This document shows, in pieces, positions 9,599 through 19,246 of a stretch of 64,000 nucleotides of DNA. Every line of letters starts with the position of its first letter. The stretch's first letter is position 1. The position numbers and the translations under genes are program-made. The stretch spans positions 589,795-653,794 of the forward strand of contig CAVTTJ010000009.1 of assembly GCA_963737575.1 (NCBI GenBank). Reading direction: 5' to 3'. The notes under the pieces are model-generated. The model ran no database searches and was not told the origin of the DNA. It was given only the letters and a program-made list of their open reading frames with translations. Origin of the DNA: VRUE01 sp963737575. GTDB taxonomy: Bacteria; Actinomycetota; Thermoleophilia; Solirubrobacterales; 70-9.

Positions 9599-9664
9599 CC
9601 AGGCGATCACCTAGGCGTGCGTGCAAGATTGATTCCTCAGCTGACGCCATCGGGAGGTTGGAGA

Positions 9665-10039
9665 TCAGAGCGCCTCAAGCCGAGCGCGGAAGGCCGCGGC
9701 GGGTTCGACCTCGGCGCCGTGGGAGCGCGCTCGTTCGGCGAGGTCGCGGTCGGAGGTGACCAGCGTCACGTCGCCCTCGGCGAGCCAGGCACCGAGCCGG
9801 CGCAGGATCTCCGCGTCAGCGGAGTTGGGTCCGGGGCGCGGAGCCCAGGCGATCCCGATCCTCTCGGCGCGGATTCGCGGCGAGGGAGGCTGCTCAAGGA
9901 CGACGGTGACTTGCTCGTCGGCCTCGGTCGCCCAGCGATCGAGCTGGCCGACCAGCCGCTCGATTGCGGCGCGGCGATCCCGCCACCAGCCGTCGGGCTG
10001 GGCGCCGATCACGTTCATCGCGTCAATGACGCGGTGCAT
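9665..10039 (-). CDS. PIN/NYN-type (YacP-like) nuclease domain protein
   Basis: The protein opens with HRVIDAMNVIGAQPDGWW; the VIDAxNV strand-1 aspartate is typical of NYN/YacP PIN-fold RNases. DAEILRRLGAWLA and VTLVTSDRDLAERA supply the further acidic positions (ADxxI and TSDRxL). Met 12 of the open frame is chosen as start because it directly precedes strand 1. The family cuts RNA; the physiological target is unknown. It is a single-gene unit between two tRNA fragments. Confidence 0.75.
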   Translation of the reverse strand: MHRVIDAMNVIGAQPDGWWRDRRAAIERLVGQLDRWATEADEQVTVVLEQPPSPRIRAERIGIAWAPRPGPNSADAEILRRLGAWLAEGDVTLVTSDRDLAERARSHGAEVEPAAAFRARLEAL

Positions 10040-10148
10040 AGCCGGCGTCATCGGCATCGAAAGGATCTGCAAGCGCCCAGAAGAGCACGTTCTCGTGGAA
10101 ATCCTCGGGAATTGAGGAGCGACCCGTCAAGCGGAAAAGGCCATGATT

Positions 10149-10484
10149 TCAGCGCGCCCGACGGGATTCGAACCTGTGACCTTCGGCTTCGCACCGGCCA
10201 CAGGCGCGACCGCGTCCCACAGAGCCAAACTCGACCTCGCGCCGTCGGACGGAACGGCACGACTGGTCTTTCTTGCCGCGCTCCCCCTCGCGGAATTTCC
10301 CATGGCGGTTCTGGACCCGAACCTCCCCGCCACCGAGGTTGCCAGTGATCTGCTTTGCGCGGTCAATTGCCTCGTGCTGCGTGCGTCTAATGGCACTAGC
10401 ACGCTCGTGATCCTCCTTCACGACGGCCCAGCCCTGACCCGGTCGCGGAACCACATACCGGTCGTTGTCATTTCCCTTCCCCAT
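10149..10484 (-). CDS. DUF2188-domain small protein
   Basis: From ATG 10484: DRYVVPRPGQGWAVVKEDH, RASAIRRTQHEAIDRA and GGGEVRVQNRHGKFRE, the complete DUF2188 pattern (about 65 residues). The frame then runs on for about 45 Arg-rich residues through the tRNA-Arg fragment at 10154, so the native C-terminus was probably replaced. Family function is unknown. Confidence 0.7.
   Translation of the reverse strand: MGKGNDNDRYVVPRPGQGWAVVKEDHERASAIRRTQHEAIDRAKQITGNLGGGEVRVQNRHGKFREGERGKKDQSCRSVRRREVEFGSVGRGRACGRCEAEGHRFESRRAR
10154..10190 (-). other. tRNA-Arg-like 3' half, copy 1
   Basis: On the minus strand it reads AAGGTCACAGG, TTCGAAT, then an acceptor CGGGCGC as in tRNA-Arg. No D-arm or 5' acceptor strand is present. 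Related fragments are at 47773, 50973 and 52127. Confidence 0.6.
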
Positions 10485-10587
10485 GCTGCTCCTTCCTATG
10501 ACCGTGTCGGTCTCCTGCAGCTTAGCTCTGCGGCTCGGCATCCGGGTGAATGAGACAGCGGGACCCAACGACGCAAAGGAGGGCCCC

Positions 10588-10905
10588 ATGCCCAAGTTCC
10601 TGCTCGAAGCCTCCTGCACGGGCGGAGGGCATCGAGGGAATCCAGAGCGGGGGCGGAAGCAGCAGGCGCGAAGCGGTGGCCGAAGTCGCCAAGAGCGTCG
10701 GGGTGAGCTCGAGAGCTTCTATTTCGCCTTCGGCGACCCGGATGCCAACGTGATCGCCGACGTCCTCGACAAAGAGAGCGCGGCCGCAATCGCGCTGGCC
10801 GTCAATGCGGCCGGAGCAGCACGGTGAGGATGGTGGCGCTTCTTACACCGGAGGAGATCGACGCGGCCGCGAAGCGCTCAGTCGACTACAGGCCGCGGGG
10901 GGCCC
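10588..10905 (+). pseudogene. GYD-domain protein, broken by three frameshifts
   Basis: Across three frames the chain reads MPKFLLEAS, AEGIEGIQSGGGSSRREA, ELESFYFAFGDPDANVIADV, ESAAAIALAVNAAGA and VRMVALLTPEEIDAAA, which is the whole GYD-domain family (~95 residues). The breaks lie at about 10630 (extra G), 10708 (missing G) and 10827 (missing G), all in G runs, so sequence error is as likely as decay. The function of GYD proteins is not established. Confidence 0.75.
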
Positions 10906-11064
10906 GACTGGGGAGGACGAACACCGTCTCCGAGGAGTTCAGGCGCTGGCGCGGGAATGGCCGCCCGGACGGTCAGCCGTCGGAGACGGGACATTCCGCA
11001 CCCGGTTAGGCGGACGCCGGTGTGGGGCACTCAGGGTGCTGGCGCCGCGGTAGGCTCGCCGCCG

Positions 11065-12735
11065 ATGCGCCCGCCGAACCTCCTGCTGCTGATCACCGAC
11101 CAGCAGCGCTGGCCGCGGCACTGGCCGGACGACCCAGGCTGGCTGGGAGAGCTGATGCCCAATGAGGCCGAGCTGGCGAGGACAGGGTTGACGTTCCGCA
11201 ACGGTTTCTGCAACACGTCGATGTGCTCGCCCAGCCGCGCGACCCTCTTCACGGGCCTCTACCCCGCCCGCCATGGCGTCACTCTGACGCTGACCGCGGC
11301 CGACCTCAAGCCCGACCCCCGCAATGGGCCCGCCGTCGTCGCCGACCTCGCCAGGCTGATGCTCCGGCGCGGGGCGCCGCGAGGCCAGGCACTGCGGCAG
11401 TTCGGCAGCGGTGCGCTGGGGCTTGGGCCGAAGGGCGGCAGCGAGCCGGAGCTGAAGCCGAGCACGCCCAACCTTGCGCAGGTGCTCCGGGCAGCGGGCT
11501 ACGAGGTCGCCTACAAGGGCAAGTGGCACCTGACCCAGCCCGTCGAGGTGAGCGGTTGGGGCGATCGCGACGCGGAGCTCTTGCAGCGGTCGTTCGGCTT
11601 CGCCGACTGGGAGCCGCCCGATGCGGGCGAGAATGCCAAGGCCGAGAACTTCGGCGGCGGCACGGCGGGGCCGCTGGGCGAGGGCTGGGACGAGGTCTAT
11701 GCCCGCCAGGTCGAGGCCTGGCTGGGCCGCGCCGACCTTCATGAGCCCTTCTGTCTAGTCGTCTCCCTAATCAACCCGCACGACGTGCTCGGCTACGCCT
11801 CCTCCTACCGCGAGGGGGGCTACGACGCCTCCGAGTTCCGCCAAACGGGCGTGAGGCTACCGCCGACTATCGACGAGGACCTCTCCTCCAAGCCCAGCGC
11901 ACAGATGCTGATGCAGATGGGGATGACCGCCTACCTGGGCCCCCTGCGCGGGCGCCGCGCTCAGCTCGACTACGTCAACTTCTACGCCCACCTGCAGCAC
12001 CTGGTCGACGCCAAAGTCGGGCGCGTGCTGGCGACGCTCGGCGACCCCGGCGACCCGGGCTCGCTGCGTTCGCGGACAGTGGTAGTGCGTTGCTCCGACC
12101 ACGGCGAGATGGGCCTCTCCCACGGCGGCCTGCGCCAGAAGGCATTCAACGCATATGAGGAGACGATCAATGTCCCGCTGGTGGTCTCTAACCCCCTGCT
12201 CTTTCCCCGGCCGGCCGAAACCGATGCACTCGCCTCGTTGATCGACCTGCTGCCGACCCTGACAAGACTCGGCGGCGCTAAGGCGCCGCCTGGCGCCCAG
12301 GGGGCTGACCTCAGCCCGCTGCTCGCTCGCCACGCGTCTCCTGAGCGGGAGGCACTGGCCCGCTCGCAGGCCGATTTCGGGCCCGTACTTGAGCACCCCT
12401 TGCCGGCCGCCAGGGTCCGCGACTCGGTCCACTTCACCTACGACGACCACCAAGCGGCCACTGCCCGGGCCGACGTCCCAGGCCAGCCCAACCGGGTTCG
12501 CTGCATCCGCGACTCTCAGATGAAGTACTCGGTCTACCTCGACCCGCAGGGGCGCGCGGCGCCCGAGTATGAGATGTACGACCTCGAGCGGGACCCGAAT
12601 GAGCGGTTCAACCTGCTCAACCACCGCACGGGAAAGCCACGGCAGGCCTCCGATCGGGCCGCGCGGGACCGCCTTGCCGAGGCCCTCCGGTTCGAGATGG
12701 CCGAGCTAGGCACCGACGACCTCGCACCGACCTGA
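11065..12735 (+). CDS. Type I sulfatase / arylsulfatase family
   Basis: The open frame starts at 10957, but the ATG at 11065 (MRPPNLLLLITDQQR) matches the family start. CSPSRATLFTG is the CxPSR motif whose Cys becomes formylglycine; YKGKWHL and RCSDHGEMGLSHG supply metal-binding and active-site residues. LYPARHGV follows the usual helix. At ~556 residues the length is normal. It cleaves sulfate (or phosphonate) esters on an unknown organic substrate and has no signal peptide, so it is cytoplasmic. Activity would need a formylglycine-generating enzyme, not present in this window. Confidence 0.88.
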   Translation: MRPPNLLLLITDQQRWPRHWPDDPGWLGELMPNEAELARTGLTFRNGFCNTSMCSPSRATLFTGLYPARHGVTLTLTAADLKPDPRNGPAVVADLARLMLRRGAPRGQALRQFGSGALGLGPKGGSEPELKPSTPNLAQVLRAAGYEVAYKGKWHLTQPVEVSGWGDRDAELLQRSFGFADWEPPDAGENAKAENFGGGTAGPLGEGWDEVYARQVEAWLGRADLHEPFCLVVSLINPHDVLGYASSYREGGYDASEFRQTGVRLPPTIDEDLSSKPSAQMLMQMGMTAYLGPLRGRRAQLDYVNFYAHLQHLVDAKVGRVLATLGDPGDPGSLRSRTVVVRCSDHGEMGLSHGGLRQKAFNAYEETINVPLVVSNPLLFPRPAETDALASLIDLLPTLTRLGGAKAPPGAQGADLSPLLARHASPEREALARSQADFGPVLEHPLPAARVRDSVHFTYDDHQAATARADVPGQPNRVRCIRDSQMKYSVYLDPQGRAAPEYEMYDLERDPNERFNLLNHRTGKPRQASDRAARDRLAEALRFEMAELGTDDLAPT

Positions 12736-12758
12736 TTTCGGGCTCACAGAAATAGCTG

Positions 12759-12831
12759 CAAATCGATGGGTCGATTCCGGGGCCCGATTCGTCTCTCGCT
12801 ACCACCCGCGGATCGTCGAGCGAATACCCGT
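12759..12831 (+). repeat. Short dispersed repeat, copy A
   Basis: The motif is aatcgatgggtcgattccgg then tcgtctctcgctaccacccg and a tail. A near copy is at 56151-56213 (about 50 of 56 core bases agree) and a shorter one at 53377-53420. Copies A and B begin shortly after the stop codon of a plus-strand gene. The TCGATTCC core resembles a tRNA T-arm. Confidence 0.55.
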
Positions 12832-12898
12832 CAGCTGCCACACCAGCCGCATCGCTGGCCGCGGCTAAAAGGTCTACGGCTGCGCTACGCTCGCATCG

Positions 12899-13664
12899 AT
12901 GCCCGATAGACCCCCCGTCTTCGAAGGCATCGGCGTCGCCCTTGTCACCTTTTTCGATAAAAGCGGCGAGCTGGATGCGCGGGCGAGCGCTGCTCATGCC
13001 GTTCATCTCGTCGAGGAGGGCGTCAGCGCCGTAATCATCGCCGGCACGACCGGGGAGGCAAGCACATTGGATATTGACGAGCGAAGCGTGCTGTTAGAAG
13101 AGGTCGGAAGCGTGTTGGACGGTCATGTGCCCTTGATTGCGGGAACCGGAGCTCCGTCAGCTCGTCAGGCAATCGAGCTCTCGGGGCGGGCGGCCTCCGG
13201 CGGTGCCGACGCGGTGATCGCGCTGACGCCGCCAGGGGTCGCAGACCCACTGACCTACTACGAGCAGATCAGGAGCTCGATCCAAATACCGCTCCTCGCC
13301 TACCACTATCCCCAGGTGTCGCCGCCGGGCGTGCCGATCGAGATCTTGGGAGACCTCCAGGTCGACGGCCTCAAGGACTCAAGCGGCAACGCGGAACGCC
13401 TGATCCGGGAGAAACACGAGCTTCCGGGGCAGCTCTACACAGGCCAGCACGCGCTTCTGCTCTTGGCCGGCCAGATCGGCGCTGCGGGGGCGATCCTTGC
13501 CATGGCAAACCTCGATACGCAGCTCTGCGTTGAGGCCTGGGCGGGAGACCCCGAGGCACAGCATGCGAATCGTGTACGACCACGCCAATGTGGGGAGCAT
13601 CGCGGCGCTCAAGTATGAGCTCTCGACCCGGCGCAGCACAAGCCCATCTACCCGGCTCGGCTGA
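12899..13664 (+). CDS. DapA-family (dihydrodipicolinate synthase / aldolase) lyase, C-terminal frameshift
   Basis: ATG 12899. The TIM barrel has GTTGEASTLDIDER (pyruvate-carboxylate loop), LLAYHYPQVS (active Tyr) and VDGLKDSSGN (Schiff-base Lys). Up to about residue 220 it is intact. Near 13560 the frame shifts: the called frame stops at 13618 in a non-family tail, while the next frame gives VGSIAALKYELSTRRS and stops at 13664, as expected for the family C-terminus. Members condense or split pyruvate-based compounds; the exact substrate cannot be read from sequence. It precedes the TetR-led operon. Confidence 0.8.
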
Positions 13665-13754
13665 CGGCGTCGGGGCTGTATCTAACTCTGCCATAGGGGA
13701 AAAGTTCCGCGGGTGGCACCGGTGTATCGGCACCCAGGAGGCCGCTCTTTGGAG

Positions 13755-13824
13755 GGGTTGACTTGGTTATCGATCGATTGATAGCTTCGCCCTATCGATC
13801 GATCGGCAAGTGAAATCAACCCCC
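13755..13824. promoter_or_regulatory. Palindromic upstream region, likely TetR operator/promoter
   Basis: It contains a near-perfect palindrome, tatcgatcgattgata (13769-13784), and a second related tatcgatcgatcgg (13793-13806), framed by the inverted pair ggttgactt and aaatcaacc. It sits immediately before the TetR start. Repeated TATCGATC half-sites suit binding of a TetR dimer and autoregulation. The role is inferred. Confidence 0.55.
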
Positions 13825-13826
13825 TC

Positions 13827-14444
13827 GTGGACACGGGCACACGTATCCGTGACGCAGCCGTCCGCCTCTTCGCCGCCCGCGGATATGCGGCCACGGGCAT
13901 TCGCGAGATAGCCGAGGACGCCGGCGTCACGACGGCAGCGCTCTACCACCACATGGGCAGCAAGCAGGACTTGCTGCTGACGATCATGCGGGACGCGATG
14001 CACGAGATGATCGGGGGGGCCCGGGAGGCACTTGCAGAGGCGGATGGCACGCCAAACGAACTGGCCGGCCTCGCAAGCGCTCACGTCATGTACAACGGCG
14101 AGAACCTCCTCGACGCCTACGTGGGCGACGCGGAGATCCGGTCTTTGGACCCCGCCAATCGCGCTCGCATTGTCAAGCTCCGAGACAGCTACGAGGAGCT
14201 TTGGACGGATGTAATTGGCCGTGGGGTCGAGAGTGGCGATTTCCTGATCAGTGATCAAAAGCTTTTCCGAATCGCCGCGATCCAGATGTGCAACGGCGTC
14301 ACCTACTGGTACTCGCCAGCAGGCCCGACGTCGCTGGTCGCGATCGCCGACCAACTTGCCGGCTTTGCGTTGGCCATGGCCGGATGCAAGTCCCAGAAGC
14401 CGAAGCCGCGACGGAAAACCGCAAAAACCAGCGCCAAGGGGTGA
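13827..14444 (+). CDS. TetR/AcrR-family transcriptional regulator
   Basis: Start at 13827 (MDTGTRIRDAAVRLFAARGY). The HTH is IREIAEDAGVTTAALYHHMGSK, the canonical TetR N-terminal domain; residues 60-190 form the ligand-binding part. The Lys-rich tail (KPKPRRKTAKTSAKG) is unusual. It is the first gene of the + strand catabolic run, seven bases before the MBL gene, and lies next to a palindromic region. It probably represses the operon until a pathway acyl or lactone compound binds. Confidence 0.88.
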   Translation: MDTGTRIRDAAVRLFAARGYAATGIREIAEDAGVTTAALYHHMGSKQDLLLTIMRDAMHEMIGGAREALAEADGTPNELAGLASAHVMYNGENLLDAYVGDAEIRSLDPANRARIVKLRDSYEELWTDVIGRGVESGDFLISDQKLFRIAAIQMCNGVTYWYSPAGPTSLVAIADQLAGFALAMAGCKSQKPKPRRKTAKTSAKG

Positions 14445-14450
14445 GTCCGA

Positions 14451-15233
14451 ATGGGAGACCTTCGAGTCTATGCGTTTCACGGAGGAGGCGAGATTGCCGA
14501 CATGTCCGTCTTCGATCCCTTCCATCCCCAGGTCGGTACGAAGGTCGAGATCCCCTACTTCTTCTATGTCGTCGCCCACCCGGACGGCAACGTCTTGTTT
14601 GACACCGGCGGTCACCCTTCGCTCGTGACTGATCCCAGGGGGTACCTCGGAGAGGCAGCCGACGCGTTCGAGGTGACCATGGAGGAGGGGGACGATGCCG
14701 TCGGCCAGCTGAAGACGGGAGGGTTCGAGCCGAGCGACATCGACCATGTCGTCCTTTCCCATCTGCACTACGACCATGCCGGCGGTATCGAGTTCTTCTC
14801 CCATGCTCCGGTCTACGTACACCAAACGGAGCTCCAGTTCGCACACTGGCCTCCGGTCTACCAGCGTGAGATCTACGTTCGGGCAGACTTCGACCACCCG
14901 GTCAACTGGATCGAACTGGAGGGAGAGCACGACCTCTTCGACGACGGCCGAGTGGTGATCTTCCCCACCCCTGGTCACACGGCGGGCCATCAGTCGTTGC
15001 TGGTCCGCCTCGAGGAGGAGCGAGCACTGATCCTCGTGGCCGATGCTGCCTATCTGCCCCGAAACATCGACGAGAACGTGCTTCCAGGGATCGTCTGGAG
15101 CCCAGACGCGATGGTCTCGAGCTGGCGCCGAATACGCGAGCTGCAGCACCGACACAATGCCGAGCTGCTTTTCACCCATGACCTCGAGTGGCCCGAGAAG
15201 ACCCGGGTCGCGCCCGAGCAGTGGTACGAATGA
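14451..15233 (+). CDS. MBL-fold metallo-hydrolase, N-acyl-homoserine-lactonase-like
   Basis: ATG 14451. HLHYDHAGG is the HxHxDH zinc motif; VYVHQTEL and FPTPGHTAGHQSL give the third His region, and VADAAYLP the bridging Asp. Order and length (260 aa) fit the AttM/AiiA-type lactonase subfamily, which opens acyl-homoserine or other lactones. It sits between the TetR gene and the acyl-CoA ligase, whose ATG overlaps its stop (ATGA). A catabolic lactone-opening step is as likely as quorum quenching. Confidence 0.82.
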   Translation: MGDLRVYAFHGGGEIADMSVFDPFHPQVGTKVEIPYFFYVVAHPDGNVLFDTGGHPSLVTDPRGYLGEAADAFEVTMEEGDDAVGQLKTGGFEPSDIDHVVLSHLHYDHAGGIEFFSHAPVYVHQTELQFAHWPPVYQREIYVRADFDHPVNWIELEGEHDLFDDGRVVIFPTPGHTAGHQSLLVRLEEERALILVADAAYLPRNIDENVLPGIVWSPDAMVSSWRRIRELQHRHNAELLFTHDLEWPEKTRVAPEQWYE

Positions 15234-16871
15234 CCGGGGAAGTGGCGAGCGGAACGGCGGCCGAGTGGGCACCGATTGACACCGAGAGCTTGGGGCTGCC
15301 CCGCGACATCATCAGTTTGGCCCGCGAGGCACTGGGCGAGGGAGCCGACACAGCCGCTCTTCATCTTCGAGGACGGAGTGGTGGTACGCGCGAGCGCTTT
15401 CGCTCGGCCGTCGAGCAGTTCGCCGGCTATCTTTCGAGCCGAGTCGAGAAGGGCGATCGAGTCTTGATCATGCTCGATAACCGCACCGAGTTCATGGTCG
15501 CCTGGCTCGCCGTAAACGCGTGCGGCGCCAGCCTCGTCTCGATCAACACTTCCGCCCGCGAGCACGACGCTGGGCATATCGTTCGCGATTCCGCCGCCCG
15601 GATCGCCATCTGCGGCCCCGATCATGCGGAGCTGATAGAGAGAATCGCTGGGGATGAGGAAATCGAGGTCGTGGTGGTCAGCGGTGAGGAGCCCGATGGC
15701 CTCGCCTCCTATGCCTCCGACTCTGGCCCGCTACCGCTCGACCAAATCGAGGTCGACCCAGAGGCAATCACAAACGTCTACTACACCTCGGGCACCACCG
15801 GCCCCCCGAAGGGATGCATGGTGGGCCACGACTACTGGATCCGCTTTGTCGAGCTCTACCTGGGCATGTATGGGCTCGACCGAGATGACCGACTTCTCTG
15901 CTGCCTGCAGTTCTTCTATAACGACCCACCCTGGCTATTCCTGACGTCACTACATGCCGGCGTGCCATTGGTTGCGATGCGGCGATTCAGCGTCTCTCGC
16001 TTTTGGCCTATCGTCGTCGAGCACGAGGTGACGCAGGCTCTTCGCCCTCGCCGCGATTCCCGCGCTCCTGCTGAAGGGCGAGAACCGACCAGAGGAACGC
16101 CAGCACAAGGTCGAGTTCGCTCTGCATGTCGGCATCCCCGCTCAGCTCCACGCCGAGTTCGTGGAGCGCTGGGGCTTTCCCTGGGTGGAGGGGTACGGGT
16201 TGACCGAGTCCGGCCTGGTCGTGGCGATGCCGCTTGAGCACGCCGAGGCGATGATCGGCTCGGGCTCAATCGGTCTGCCCTGCCCGGGCGTCAGCATTCG
16301 GCTCGTCGACGAACAAGGTGGTGAGGTCGGGGTGGATGAGCCGGGTGAGGTGCTGATCAAGGCGCCCGGGATGATGCGCGGGTACCTCAATCGCCCCGAT
16401 GCGACCGCCGAGGCCCTCAGCGATGGGTGGCTGCGCAGCGGTGACATGGCGCGCCGCGATGAGTCCGGATACCTGTATTTCCTCGGGCGCAAGAAGGACA
16501 TCGTGCGCCGGGCGGGCGAGAACGTGGCCGCCGCCGAGGTCGAGGATGTCCTGCGCTCCCATCCGGAGGTCCTTGAGGCCGCGGTCGTCGCGGTACCAGA
16601 CGAGCTTCGCGGCGAGGAGGTGAAGGCCTATGTCGCCTTGGTTGAGGACGCTTCTCCCGAGGCGGGCAACCCGGTAACCCTGGTTGAGTTCTGTCGCGAG
16701 CGCCTCGCAAAGCACAAGGTCCCCCGCTACATCGAGTACCGCAGCGAGCCGTTCCCGCGCACACCCTCGATGCGAGTCAAGAAGAGCGAGCTGATCGCCC
16801 AGGTCGAGGACCCCTTTGCCCGCGCCTGGGACCGAGATCGAGAACTTCCCGACTGGAATGCGAAAGGTTGA
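15230..16871 (+). CDS. Acyl-CoA synthetase (CaiC/AMP-ligase type), one clear frameshift
   Basis: ATG 15230 overlaps the preceding stop. First part: GDRVLIMLDNRTEF, AINTxxREHD-like region and VYYTSGTTGPPKGCMVGH, the AMP-binding P-loop. Near 16035 the frame shifts by one base; the next frame continues LFALAAIPALLLKGENRPEE, VEGYGLTESG, GWLRSGDMARRDESGYLYF and FLGRKKDIVRRAGENV to the stop at 16871, covering the C-terminal domain with PRTPSMRVKKSEL. Another local double shift may lie near 15365. It converts a carboxylate to its CoA thioester with ATP. Nearest known relatives are crotonobetaine/carnitine-CoA ligases, but the substrate is open. Confidence 0.82.
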
Positions 16872-16918
16872 CTGCCGGCTCTTTGGGATGAGCTGACAGA
16901 CACGAACAGGAGGAGAGC

Positions 16919-18430
16919 ATGGAGGCAACGCCAGTAACGCCACAGCCACAACGAGTCTCGGCCCTGCGTGGTGGCTCCACCGGAATCGGCGGCGCCGTGG
17001 TCCAATCGGCAGCGCTCATCGCTCCAGCGGCGGGAGCGACCGCTGGATTCGTCTTCATCGCGAGTGAGAGCGGCTTTGCGTCACCGTTCTCGATGGTCGT
17101 CGGGATGGTCTTCTCCCTTTGCCTGGCGGTGATTATCGGCGAGTTCGCACGCAAGCTACCGGCCGCCGGCTCCTTCTACAACTACCTGACCCACGCCTTC
17201 GGGCCGAAGGTCGGCTTTGTAACGGGAGTAATGCTGTTCGGCGCCTACGTTCTGCTGCTGCCCTTTCAGATGTGCTTCTTCGGCACCTTCGTGAGCGAAT
17301 ACCTGAGCGGACAGGGTGTCGACATTGCCTGGCAATGGTTTGCCGGGGCGCTGATCGTGTTCTCCGCAATCCTCACGGTGCTCGGGCTTACCCCCTCCCT
17401 TCGCGCAGGTCTGATCTTCCTCGCTTTCGAGATCACCGTCTTTGGCCTGATCGCAGTGATCATTCTCGTCAACGGTGGCGCCGACGGTCTCAGTCTTAAG
17501 CCCTTCAACCCCTCCGAAAGCCTGCTCGGCTTCTCGGGCATCATCTACGGGTTGGTGTTTGCAATCTTTGCTTTCGTCGGCTTTGAGTCCTCAACCACGT
17601 TGGGCGAGGAGGTTCACGAGCCACACAGGACGATTCCGAAAGCGGTCTTGGTGACAACCCTCACGGTGGGGACGTTCTATGTCCTGCTGCTCTACTCCGG
17701 GGTTGTCGGATTCGGCCTGAACGCCAGTGGATTGGAAGCGCTGCAGAGCGACAGCACCCCGTTCGACACGCTCGCCAGGTCCTTCTCGGGGGCCTTCCTT
17801 GGCACGCTCTCGATAATCGCGGTGATGACCAGCTTCATCGCTCTCAACATAGTCACGGTAACCGCAGCTTCTCGGATGATCTACTCGATGGGACGCGACC
17901 GGATGCTGCCGCCATGGTTTGACAACCTCAACTCCCGTGGGGCTCCGGGGCGAGCCATCCTGGCGACCGTGATCGCGTTCTTGGCGATTGCCCTGATCCT
18001 CGGCTCGATCTATGAACCGGGCGAAGTCGCGGCCTGGGGCGCCTACATCGCCACACTTTTCTTTATCGCCGCATACGGTCTGCTCGGCGTCGGCGTGATC
18101 AAGTACTACTACGACCAGCACCGGTCGGAATTCTCGATTTGGCGACACCTCATCATTCCCATAGCCGGCCTGGTGGGTGTCGGGGTTGTCACCTACGGCA
18201 ACGTCCACCCCACCCCACCTTCGCCGCTTCGCTACTTCATCTGGGCGACGCTCGCGACCATCCTCATCGCCAGCCTCATCGCGATCTACCTTGAACGCCG
18301 CAACCCGGACCGTTTGGTCGAGGCGGGTGAACTATTCGCCTCCGCGACTCCCGAGGAGGCAGACGTGCGCACGGACGTTCCGCCCTATGTTCCTGAGCAC
18401 AAAGACCCCGGCGCCGGCGACCAAGCGTAG
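16919..18430 (+). CDS. APC-superfamily amino acid permease
   Basis: ATG 16919 with AGGAGGAGAGC upstream. 503 residues with about 12 membrane helices. SAALIAPAAGATAGFVFIAS corresponds to the TM1 region of the APC fold, and AFVGFESSTTLGEEV to TM6. ASRMIYSMGRDRMLP is the family loop after TM8. It transports amino acids or related amines across the inner membrane. Placed inside the catabolic operon, it most likely brings in the pathway substrate. Confidence 0.88.
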   Translation: MEATPVTPQPQRVSALRGGSTGIGGAVVQSAALIAPAAGATAGFVFIASESGFASPFSMVVGMVFSLCLAVIIGEFARKLPAAGSFYNYLTHAFGPKVGFVTGVMLFGAYVLLLPFQMCFFGTFVSEYLSGQGVDIAWQWFAGALIVFSAILTVLGLTPSLRAGLIFLAFEITVFGLIAVIILVNGGADGLSLKPFNPSESLLGFSGIIYGLVFAIFAFVGFESSTTLGEEVHEPHRTIPKAVLVTTLTVGTFYVLLLYSGVVGFGLNASGLEALQSDSTPFDTLARSFSGAFLGTLSIIAVMTSFIALNIVTVTAASRMIYSMGRDRMLPPWFDNLNSRGAPGRAILATVIAFLAIALILGSIYEPGEVAAWGAYIATLFFIAAYGLLGVGVIKYYYDQHRSEFSIWRHLIIPIAGLVGVGVVTYGNVHPTPPSPLRYFIWATLATILIASLIAIYLERRNPDRLVEAGELFASATPEEADVRTDVPPYVPEHKDPGAGDQA

Positions 18431-18468
18431 GTGAAATTAGCGAGACCTATCGGAAGCAGGAGCGCAAA

Positions 18469-19245
18469 GTGACGATCATCGAGGAGCGATCGGGAAGTGT
18501 CGGCACCATAGTCATCAACCGACCAGATGCCCTCAACGCGATGGACTCAACCACCTACGATGAGGTGACCGAGGCCCTGATGCGGATCGAGTCTGATCCC
18601 GCGGTCCGCGTCGGGATCATCACTGGGGCGGGGGAGCGGGCCTTCTCCGCCGGTGCGGATCTGAAGGAGATGCACAGCCAGCCGTCCGACGATCAGCCCT
18701 GGACCCCCTGGCGAGGTGATGAGCGCTGGGACCTGGGGCTAACGATGTCAAAGCCGCTGATCGCGGCGATCGACGGCTACGCGGTAGCTGGAGGGCTCGA
18801 GCTAGCCCTCTTCTGCGACATCCGCATCGCGACACCCGGATCAGAATTCGGGGCACCGGAGGTCAAATGGAATCTCCTCCATGGCTTCGGAGCATTGCGG
18901 CTGCCCGCGGTGGTCGGGCTCGGCAACGCGATGATGCTGCTGTTAAGCGGCGAGTTCATCGACGCTGAGGAGGCGCTTCGCATCGGGCTCATCAACAGGA
19001 TGGTCGACCCCCCCGCGCTGATGGAAGAAGCGCAGCGGATCGCCTCGATCATCGGCTCCCGCGCCCCCGACGCCCTGGCGATGACCAAAGAGCTGGCGCT
19101 GCGTGGCCTCGGGACGCCACTCGAGCAAAGCCTGCGTCTTTACCGCTCCTACATGGCGGAGCTCGAGGGTACCGACGAGCAGCTGAGGCGCACCGGTGAA
19201 TTTTCAGGGTCAGGCAAGGACGACGGGGAGGGGGCGGGCGAGTAG
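18469..19245 (+). CDS. Enoyl-CoA hydratase/isomerase family protein (first)
   Basis: GTG start at 18469. Crotonase fold: VIINRPDALNAMD-type N-terminus, AFSAGADLKEM (oxyanion hole), DGYAVAGGLELALFCDIRIA with a catalytic-position Glu, and GAPEVKWNLLHGFGA with the second Glu. Both acids are present, so hydratase activity is plausible. Its stop is one base from the start of the amidohydrolase gene. The C-terminus carries a short Gly-rich tail (GSGKDDGEGAGE). Confidence 0.88.
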   Translation: MTIIEERSGSVGTIVINRPDALNAMDSTTYDEVTEALMRIESDPAVRVGIITGAGERAFSAGADLKEMHSQPSDDQPWTPWRGDERWDLGLTMSKPLIAAIDGYAVAGGLELALFCDIRIATPGSEFGAPEVKWNLLHGFGALRLPAVVGLGNAMMLLLSGEFIDAEEALRIGLINRMVDPPALMEEAQRIASIIGSRAPDALAMTKELALRGLGTPLEQSLRLYRSYMAELEGTDEQLRRTGEFSGSGKDDGEGAGE

Positions 19246-19246
19246 C

